Assembly (NCBI GenBank): GCA_002451065.1
Contig: DKBC01000002.1
Coordinates: 1-11,880, forward strand
From: Betaproteobacteria bacterium UBA6910
Lineage (GTDB): Bacteria; Pseudomonadota; Gammaproteobacteria; Burkholderiales; UBA6910
Direction: 5' to 3'
Length of the DNA: 11,880 bases
The notes beneath the pieces were generated by a model that saw only the letters and a list, made by a program, of their open reading frames with translations, made no database searches and had not been told where the DNA came from. Position 1 is the stretch's first letter. Every line of letters starts with the position of its first letter. Positions 7,479 through 11,880 of this stretch are shown here, piece by piece. Position numbers and translations under genes: made by a program.

Positions 7479-7540
7479 GTCCGTTCTCCTTTTCCTTAGT
7501 CAAGTCTGCAGGCGCCGCCATCGACGCCGCGTGTGACTTC

Positions 7541-7570
7541 TATATAGGGTGGAGGAACACGGGTTTCAAC
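7541..7570 (-). promoter_or_regulatory. Sigma-32 (RpoH) type promoter of hsp20
   Basis: On the minus strand, GTTGAAA (7564-7570) matches the heat-shock -35 consensus CTTGAAA in six of seven positions. CCCTATAT (7542-7549) resembles the -10 consensus CCCCATnT. The 14-nt spacer is within the known range. Transcription would start near 7534, giving a leader of about 55 nt before the hsp20 ATG. Confidence 0.72.
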
Positions 7571-7658
7571 CCCCAAAGCATCCCGTGGGGTCCCGGACCA
7601 GGAATGACTTGTCAGCGCCGCTCTCTGAAGCTACCGTTGCGCCATTAGGTTCCCGACC

Positions 7659-8261
7659 ATGCGCCCTCCCGCCTCCGGATCCCCCCCGTCGGACGACCCC
7701 GCCCCGGAAACCTATCGCGATTACCTGTACCGCTTTGCGGTGCTCCAGCTGCGCGACCCCCACCTCGCGGAAGACGCCGTACAGGAGACGCTGCTGGCGG
7801 CGGTAACGGCCAAATCGCGGTTCGCCGGGAGATCCTCGGCGAAAACCTGGCTTACGGGCATTCTGAAGCACAAGATCGCTGATCTGGTGCGCAAGCAAAG
7901 CCGCGAGACACCCCTCGCGGATGCCATCAGGGTGGAAGCGGTGCGGGAAAGTGACGAGTTCGACGCCCTGTTCCGGCAAAACGAACATTGGTCGAGCCCG
8001 CCCCGGGACTGGGGGAACCCCGAGCGCGCCTTGGAAAACAAGCACTTCTGGGATGCGCTTGAAGACTGCGCCACGCTCATGAGCCCAGCCGTGGCGCGGG
8101 TGTTCATGATGCGCGAGATTCAGGGCCTCAGCACCGAAGAAATCTGTAAGGAGGTGGGTATCAGCACGACTAATTGTTGGGTCATGCTCCACCGCGCCCG
8201 CATGAGCCTCCGGTTATGCCTTGAACAGAAATGGCTGGGCGACGGCGCCGGCGGAGCCTGA
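7659..8261 (+). CDS. ECF sigma factor (sigma-70 family, group 4)
   Basis: The 200-residue protein has only sigma regions 2 and 4, as in ECF factors. Region 2 (about 20-85) shows FAVLQLRDPHLAEDAVQETL and AKTWLTGILKHKIADLVRK. Region 4 (about 130-188) shows MSPAVARVFMMREIQGLSTE and the helix-turn-helix EEICKEVGISTTNCWVMLHR. The linker of about 45 residues is rather long. ATG 7659 is chosen; AGG lies 9 nt before it. The gene ends 7 nt before a small zinc anti-sigma gene, so the two form a module. The resemblance to the Neisseria sigma-E/MseR type suggests a stress regulon that may include bufferin genes. That link is inference. No clear ECF-type promoter (GGAAC or GTAACC -35) was found before this gene. 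Confidence 0.93.
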   Translation: MRPPASGSPPSDDPAPETYRDYLYRFAVLQLRDPHLAEDAVQETLLAAVTAKSRFAGRSSAKTWLTGILKHKIADLVRKQSRETPLADAIRVEAVRESDEFDALFRQNEHWSSPPRDWGNPERALENKHFWDALEDCATLMSPAVARVFMMREIQGLSTEEICKEVGISTTNCWVMLHRARMSLRLCLEQKWLGDGAGGA

Positions 8262-8268
8262 CGACCTC

Positions 8269-8469
8269 ATGATAACCTGCAGGGAAGTCACCCGTCTCAT
8301 TTCCGAGGGCCACGATCGGAGGCTGAGCCTGTCCGAGCGTATCGGCGTTCGCCTGCACCTGATGATGTGCAACGGCTGCCGCAACTTCGACGCACAGCTC
8401 CGGCTGATCCGGAAGGCGTGCCAGCGGCTCGCCAATGGCGAGGCGCCGTTGGATCCGCGCGAACGTTAG
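8269..8469 (+). CDS. Small soluble zinc-finger anti-sigma factor (ZAS, zf-HC2-like)
   Basis: The 66-residue product has the zinc-binding anti-sigma signature: C4 (ITCREVTRLISEGHD), then H30-x3-C34-x2-C37 (RLHLMMCNGCRNF). It has no hydrophobic segment, so it is cytoplasmic, unlike membrane-bound RseA-type factors. Such ZAS proteins hold their partner sigma inactive and release it when the zinc-ligating cysteines are oxidised or bound by another metal. I chose ATG 8269, 7 nt after the sigma stop, because it places CREV at the usual position near the N-terminus. Upstream frame extension to 8221 (TTG) would overlap the sigma gene and add unrelated residues. The ribosome site is poor (GGAG 12 nt upstream), consistent with translational coupling. 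The 3' end faces the convergent copper-chaperone gene 27 nt away. Confidence 0.88.
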   Translation: MITCREVTRLISEGHDRRLSLSERIGVRLHLMMCNGCRNFDAQLRLIRKACQRLANGEAPLDPRER

Positions 8470-8496
8470 TTCCTGGCGGGCCGCTCTTCCGCGCGA

Positions 8497-8976
8497 TCAC
8501 TGACCGCGGCCATGATGGTGATGGCCCGGGCCCGCGCGCACGGGAGCGGTCAACTGGATCGTGGCGCGGCCCTGCTCCCGGCCCTCGATCGTGAGGGTGA
8601 TCGGAACAGTGTCGCCTTCCTTCAGTTCCCGCTTCAAATCCATGAGCATGATGTGGTAGCCGCCGGGAGCCAGCTTCACCGGCTTGCCCGCCGGCAGTTC
8701 AATCCGGTCCACGGCGCGCATTCGCATCACGTCGCCCTCCATGTTCATGGTGTGAATCTCCACCAGACCAGCCGCCGGGCTCGCGGCGGATACCAGGGCC
8801 GCATCCCGCGTGCTGACAATCTCCAGATACGCACCCGCCACGTTCTGGCCGGGAACGGTGGCCCGGACCCAGGGATCGGTGACGCCCACGGGACCCTCGG
8901 CCCGGCCTGAGGGCAGGAAACCGGCAACGGTCAGTGCCAGGCCCGCCGCAGCGAGAAAAAGCGCTGTCTTCATCAT
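8497..8976 (-). CDS. Periplasmic copper chaperone PCu(A)C (DUF461)
   Basis: PCu(A)C proteins carry Cu(I) in the periplasm and deliver it to the CuA or CuB site of cytochrome oxidases. The 159-residue precursor has a signal peptide (core about 5-20, likely cut after GRA at residue 26). The full binding motif is present with exact spacing: H75, ten residues, M86, twenty-one residues, H108-I-M110 (in GGYHIMLMDLK). The C-terminus is His-rich (GHHHHGRGQ), a common extension that can bind extra Cu(II). Two ATGs stand in tandem at 8976 and 8973; GAGG (8980-8983) is spaced better for the second. The gene is alone on its strand, convergent with the anti-sigma gene and divergent from dacC. No oxidase or Sco gene is in the window. 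Confidence 0.95.
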   Translation of the reverse strand: MMKTALFLAAAGLALTVAGFLPSGRAEGPVGVTDPWVRATVPGQNVAGAYLEIVSTRDAALVSAASPAAGLVEIHTMNMEGDVMRMRAVDRIELPAGKPVKLAPGGYHIMLMDLKRELKEGDTVPITLTIEGREQGRATIQLTAPVRAGPGHHHHGRGQ

Positions 8977-8983
8977 TTACCTC

Positions 8984-8996
8984 GGTTACAAGAGAA
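8984..8996 (-). promoter_or_regulatory. Motif shared by the PCu(A)C and bufA1 leaders
   Basis: Reading toward the gene, TTCTCTTGTAACC lies just before the PCu(A)C ribosome site. A close relative, TTCTCTTAACC (2910-2920), lies just before the bufA1 ribosome site. Both are too close to the start codon to be -35 elements with a normal -10. They could be operators or chance matches. Confidence 0.2.
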
Positions 8997-9007
8997 GTGT
9001 CCAAAAA

Positions 9008-9013
9008 ATTCTA
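9008..9013 (-). promoter_or_regulatory. Candidate -10 element for the PCu(A)C gene
   Basis: TAGAAT on the minus strand is one mismatch from TATAAT and would give a leader of about 25 nt. No good -35 lies 16-18 nt upstream (AGGCAA is the best), so an activator may be needed if this is real. Confidence 0.3.
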
Positions 9014-9071
9014 GCAGCGCGGCACACCCTTTGCCTCCGCCGGGGTTAAGGGCGCCGAAGATTTCGTGGTA

Positions 9072-9077
9072 TATAAT
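9072..9077 (+). promoter_or_regulatory. Candidate -10 element for dacC
   Basis: A perfect TATAAT lies 39 nt before the chosen dacC start codon, in an unusually AT-rich patch. No clear -35 is present at 16-18 nt. If used, transcription would begin near 9084, which would exclude the upstream GTG 9066 as a start. Confidence 0.4.
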
Positions 9078-9110
9078 TTGCCTTTTCTCACGATGTTGCC
9101 TTCCCTCTCC

Positions 9111-10226
9111 ATGAGCCGTTTCCTAATTCTCGCAGTATTCCTGCCCTCGATCGCCCTCGCGCAACCGGCGCCGCCCTCCGTGGGAGCCGCCTCTTTCGTT
9201 CTTTATGAAGCCAGCAGCGGCCAGACCATCGCGAGCCAGGCGGAAGACAAGCGCGTGGAGCCGGCATCGCTCACCAAGCTGATGACGGCTTATCTGGTAT
9301 TCAACGCGCTGAGGGAGAAGCGGCTGACCCTGGAGCAGGCGGTTCCGGTCTCCGAGCGGGCCTGGAAGACCGGCGGCTCCCGCATGTTCATCGAACCCCG
9401 AACTCCGGTGACGGTGCAGGATTTGTTGCGCGGCATGATCGTGCAATCCGGCAATGACGCCAGCGTCGCGCTGGCGGAGGCGGTGGCGGGGTCGGAAGAC
9501 GTGTTCGCGGAGATGATGAATCGCGAGGCTGCGCGCCTGGGGATGAAGAACACCCACTTCACCAACGCCACGGGCCTTCCGGACCCTCAGCTTTACTCCA
9601 CCGCCGGAGACCTTACCCTCCTGGCGGCGGCCATCATCCGGGACTTCCCCGAGTACTACACGATGTACTCGGAGAAAGAATTCACCTATAACAGGATCAC
9701 CCAGAGCAACCGAAACCGGCTGCTGTGGCTGGACCCGACCGTGGACGGCGTCAAGACGGGCCATACGGAAGCCGCCGGTTATTGCCTGATCACCTCCTCC
9801 AAGCGCGGCGAGCGGCGACTGATTTCGACCGTTCTTGGCACCGACTCGGAAAACGCCCGGGTCGCGGAAAACCAGAAGCTGCTGAACTACGGCTTCCAGT
9901 TCTTTGACGTGGTGCGGGTCTACGAAAAAGGCCAGGTGGTGACCTCGATCCCAGTGTGGAAGGGTGTCGCGGAAACCGTGAGGGCCGGACTGCATCGGGA
10001 CCTTTACCTCACCGTGCCGAAGGGGCAGTCCGACCGGCTTAAAGCCGCGGTGGAGCGCCAGGAGCCCCTGGAGGCGCCTATCAGCCCCGGCCAGCGGGTG
10101 GCAACGGTCAAAGTCACCCTGGACGGCAAGCCCCTCGCGGAACACCCTTTGCTTGCGCTGGAAGCGGTCGGCAAGGCCGGCATTTTTGGCCGCGCCTGGG
10201 ACAGCGTGCGCATGCTCTTCAACTGA
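9111..10226 (+). CDS. dacC: Serine-type D-Ala-D-Ala carboxypeptidase (PBP5/6 family)
   Basis: This periplasmic, membrane-attached enzyme removes the terminal D-Ala from peptidoglycan pentapeptides. The signal peptide MSRFLILAVFLPSIALA is followed by the S11 transpeptidase-like domain. All three active-site motifs are present: S53-L-T-K56 (EPASLTKLMT), S113-G-N (IVQSGNDAS) and K215-T-G (DGVKTGHTEAAGY). A C-terminal beta-rich PBP5_C domain follows, from about residue 260. The end, AGIFGRAWDSVRMLF, looks like the amphipathic helix that anchors these enzymes to the inner membrane. I chose ATG 9111 because it gives a compact signal peptide. ATG 9093 adds six residues, and GTG 9066 lies upstream of the likely transcript start. 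No clear ribosome site precedes any of them. The stop is 2 nt before dat, so the two genes are probably co-transcribed. Confidence 0.95.
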   Translation: MSRFLILAVFLPSIALAQPAPPSVGAASFVLYEASSGQTIASQAEDKRVEPASLTKLMTAYLVFNALREKRLTLEQAVPVSERAWKTGGSRMFIEPRTPVTVQDLLRGMIVQSGNDASVALAEAVAGSEDVFAEMMNREAARLGMKNTHFTNATGLPDPQLYSTAGDLTLLAAAIIRDFPEYYTMYSEKEFTYNRITQSNRNRLLWLDPTVDGVKTGHTEAAGYCLITSSKRGERRLISTVLGTDSENARVAENQKLLNYGFQFFDVVRVYEKGQVVTSIPVWKGVAETVRAGLHRDLYLTVPKGQSDRLKAAVERQEPLEAPISPGQRVATVKVTLDGKPLAEHPLLALEAVGKAGIFGRAWDSVRMLFN

Positions 10227-10228
10227 TC

Positions 10229-11089
10229 ATGACGGCCTATCTCAACGGTTCGTTCATGCCGCTGGAGGAGGCCCGCCTTCCGGTCCTCGATCGAGGATTC
10301 ATTTTCGGCGACGGCGTCTACGAGGTGATCCCGGTCTACTCGCGGCACCCGTTCCGCCTCAAGGAGCATCTTCGCCGCCTTCAGAACAGCCTGGACGGGA
10401 TTCGCCTCGCCAACCCCCACAGCGATGCCGAGTGGAGCCGGCTGATCGAGGAAATCATCCATCGCAACGCGCCTGAAGACCAAGGGGTCTACCTGCAGGT
10501 GACCAGAGGCGTTGCCAAGCGCGACCACGCCTTCCCCGCGGGTGTGCCGCCGACAGTGTTTCTCATGAGCAATCCGCTGGTGACTCCGCCCGCCGAGCAG
10601 GTCGCGCACGGCGTCGCCGCCATCACCGCCAGCGACTACCGTTGGCTGCGCTGCGACATCAAGTCGGTGGCGCTGCTCGCCAACTGCCTGTTGCGGCAGC
10701 TGGCCGCTGACGTGGGGGCGGCGGAAACCGTGCTGATCCGCGACGGCTTCCTCACCGAGGCATCGGTAAGCAACGTGTTCCTGGTGAAGGACGGCGTCCT
10801 GCTGGCGCCACCCAAGAATCACCTGATGCTCCCCGGCATCACCTACGACGTAGTGCTGGAACTGGCGGCCGCCCATCGCATTGCGCACCAGGTGCGGGAG
10901 ATCACCGAGCTGGAGTTGCGCGCCGCGGACGAGCTGATGCTCACCTCCAGCACCAAGGAAGTGCTGGCCGTCACCACCCTGGACGGCAGGCCCGTTGGCA
11001 GGGGCGAGCCGGGCCCGGTGTTCCGGGAGCTGCACCGCCTGTATCAGGAATTCAAGCGCACCGTGATGCGCCAGCCGGCCCCGGCATGA
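10229..11089 (+). CDS. dat: D-amino-acid aminotransferase (PLP fold type IV)
   Basis: This cytoplasmic enzyme exchanges amino groups between D-amino acids (typically D-Ala) and 2-oxo acids such as 2-oxoglutarate, giving D-Glu. The 286-residue protein is a complete class IV aminotransferase. Its catalytic residues fall at the same numbers as in the Bacillus D-amino-acid transaminase: Y31 (GDGVYE), R98 and H100 (AKRDHAFP), K145 (CDIKSVALLAN, the PLP Schiff base), E177 (LTEASVSN) and L201 (HLMLPGIT). The R98/H100 carboxylate-binding pair favours D-amino-acid over branched-chain or aminodeoxychorismate-lyase activity. The start ATG 10229 is 2 nt after dacC and no strong ribosome site is seen, so translation may be coupled. 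The stop overlaps the next gene as ATGA. Confidence 0.92.
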   Translation: MTAYLNGSFMPLEEARLPVLDRGFIFGDGVYEVIPVYSRHPFRLKEHLRRLQNSLDGIRLANPHSDAEWSRLIEEIIHRNAPEDQGVYLQVTRGVAKRDHAFPAGVPPTVFLMSNPLVTPPAEQVAHGVAAITASDYRWLRCDIKSVALLANCLLRQLAADVGAAETVLIRDGFLTEASVSNVFLVKDGVLLAPPKNHLMLPGITYDVVLELAAAHRIAHQVREITELELRAADELMLTSSTKEVLAVTTLDGRPVGRGEPGPVFRELHRLYQEFKRTVMRQPAPA

Positions 11090-11361
11090 GCCCATTGAAC
11101 GCTGCACACACGCTGATCGAATATCCCTATGACTTCCCGATCAAGATCATGGGAAGCACGCGGGAGGGGTTCGCCCAGGCAATGCTATCGGTGGTCCGGC
11201 GGCACGCGCCCGACTTCGATCCCGCAACCATGGAGATGCGCTCCAGCCGCGAGGGCAAGTATTTGAGCCTGACCTGCGTGATCCGCGCCACTTCCCGCCA
11301 GCAGCTGGATGCCCTCTACCGCGACCTGTGCGATCACCCGATGGTGACGATGGTGCTGTGA
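11086..11361 (+). CDS. ybeD: DUF493/YbeD family protein
   Basis: This 91-residue cytoplasmic protein matches the YbeD family. It shows LIEYPYDFPIKIMG near the N-terminus, then RREGKYLSLT-type strands (SSREGKYLSLTCVIRA) and the ending LYRDLCDHPMVTMVL. The family has a small ferredoxin/ACT-like fold and is almost always found beside lipB, as here; its biochemical role is not established. The start overlaps the dat stop (ATGA at 11086-11089). The length is normal for the family (E. coli 87 residues). It probably forms one transcript with dacC, dat and lipB. Confidence 0.93.
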   Translation: MSPLNAAHTLIEYPYDFPIKIMGSTREGFAQAMLSVVRRHAPDFDPATMEMRSSREGKYLSLTCVIRATSRQQLDALYRDLCDHPMVTMVL

Positions 11362-11377
11362 GGAATAAGGGCAGTCA

Positions 11378-11469
11378 GGATCGAGGATAGACGAATGCCC
11401 GTGGCCCCGGCTGCCCCGCTCCCGCTCCCGCTCCCCGGTCTTGGATCCGCGGTCCCGGACCCTCGATCC
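11378..11469. repeat. Low-complexity and inverted-repeat stretch around the lipB start
   Basis: GGATCGAGGAT (11378-11388) is mirrored by ACCCTCGATCC (11459-11469) with one mismatch. Between them lie three tandem CCCGCT units (11415-11432) and the palindrome GGTCC-C-GGACC (11451-11461). The composition is that of an intergenic repeat rather than of a conserved coding region, although it is in frame with lipB. Confidence 0.5.
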
Positions 11470-11880
11470 CCGATCGTTATCCGCCGCCTGGGACGGGTGG
11501 ATTACCTTCCGACATGGAACGCCATGAAGGCGTTCACCGCCGCCCGCCACCCCGGCACCCCGGACGAAGTCTGGTTGCTGGAACATCCCCCGGTGTTTAC
11601 CCTGGGCCAGGCCGGCAAGACGGAACACCTGCTGGATCCCGGGGACATTCCGGTCATCAAGATCGACCGCGGCGGACAGGTAACCTACCACGGCCCAGGG
11701 CAGGTGGTGCTCTACCTGCTCCTTGATCTGCGCCGGCACAAGCTCACGGTAAAGGCGCTGGTGCGAATCATGGAACAGGCAGTGATAGACTTGCTCGGCG
11801 ACCACGGGATCGCCGCCGAAAGCCGGAGCGGCGCTCCCGGCGTTTACGTGGGCAGCGCCAAGATCGCGGCGCTGGGCTTG
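11395..11880 (+). CDS. lipB: Octanoyl-ACP:protein octanoyltransferase LipB, cut by window edge
   Basis: LipB moves the octanoyl group from octanoyl-ACP to the lipoyl domains of 2-oxoacid dehydrogenases and the glycine cleavage H protein; LipA then inserts sulfur. The visible 162 residues include [13 protein letters not shown] (63-75), the active-site loop [12 protein letters not shown] (92-103) and [14 protein letters not shown] with the catalytic lysine (K156). The catalytic cysteine lies beyond the window. The ATG 11395 has GAGG 8 nt upstream and is the only useful in-frame start before the conserved core, which begins near [15 protein letters not shown] (residue 27). The first 26 residues ([14 protein letters not shown]) are a Pro/Leu-rich extension encoded by repeat DNA and are absent from typical LipB. 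The gap to the DUF493 gene is 33 nt. Confidence 0.93.
   Translation, partial: MPVAPAAPLPLPLPGLGSAVPDPRSPIVIRRLGRVDYLPTWNAMKAFTAARHPGTPDEVWLLEHPPVFTLGQAGKTEHLLDPGDIPVIKIDRGGQVTYHGPGQVVLYLLLDLRRHKLTVKALVRIMEQAVIDLLGDHGIAAESRSGAPGVYVGSAKIAALGL

Noticed and set aside
7479..7658. An ECF-type autoregulated promoter before the sigma gene
   Set aside because: I looked for GGAAC or GTAACC with a 16-17-nt spaced -10. The only GGAAC (7554-7558) has no partner at that distance.
9066..9110. GTG 9066 as the dacC start
   Set aside because: A TATAAT at 9072-9077 would put the transcript start downstream of it, and the signal peptide is complete from 9111.
9123..11107. Two long minus-strand open frames (9123-10145 and 10004-11107) opposite dacC and dat
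   Set aside because: The plus-strand proteins carry complete catalytic motifs. The antisense frames have His/Arg/Gly-rich, family-less sequence typical of shadows.

Overview
The window looks like chromosome of a GC-rich betaproteobacterium, probably of the Rhodocyclales/Nitrosomonadales kind. The evidence is the gene order argB–HAD nucleotidase–slmA on one side and D,D-carboxypeptidase–D-amino-acid transaminase–DUF493–lipB on the other, plus the residues seen in each protein. No rRNA, tRNA, CRISPR array or intact mobile element is visible.

Layout. Bases 1-1878, minus strand: slmA (cut by the left edge), a pyrimidine 5'-nucleotidase-like HAD protein and argB. Bases 1879-2940: a decayed stretch holding a tfoX C-terminal-domain pseudogene and a frameshifted PAS-domain remnant, then a GC-rich hairpin region leading to the next operon. 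Bases 2941-5207, plus strand: a bufferin-type RiPP operon. It encodes a DUF2282 precursor (bufA1), a DUF692/MNIO iron oxidase (bufB) and a DUF2063 partner (bufC). The usual fourth gene, doxX, starts with an ATGA overlap but is wrecked by frameshifts. Bases 5256-6779, minus strand: a cyclic-nucleotide-binding GGDEF protein and a small lipoprotein. Bases 7059-7478, minus: a small heat-shock protein with a recognisable sigma-32 promoter. Bases 7659-8469, plus: an ECF sigma factor and a small soluble zinc-binding anti-sigma factor. Bases 8497-8976, minus: a periplasmic PCu(A)C copper chaperone. Bases 9111-11880, plus: dacC, dat, DUF493 and lipB (cut by the right edge).

The most interesting part is the copper/RiPP theme. 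The bufA1BC operon should make a post-translationally modified, copper-binding periplasmic peptide. A sigma/anti-sigma pair of the type that controls such operons elsewhere (Neisseria sigma-E/MseR) lies about 2.8 kb beyond it, and a copper chaperone for cytochrome oxidase follows that pair. The buf operon is bordered on both sides by decayed genes (PAS/tfoX upstream, doxX downstream), whereas the housekeeping genes around it are intact.

The right-hand cluster pairs peptidoglycan trimming (DacC) with D-amino-acid transamination (Dat), followed by the DUF493–LipB lipoate genes. These four genes are tightly packed and are probably co-transcribed.
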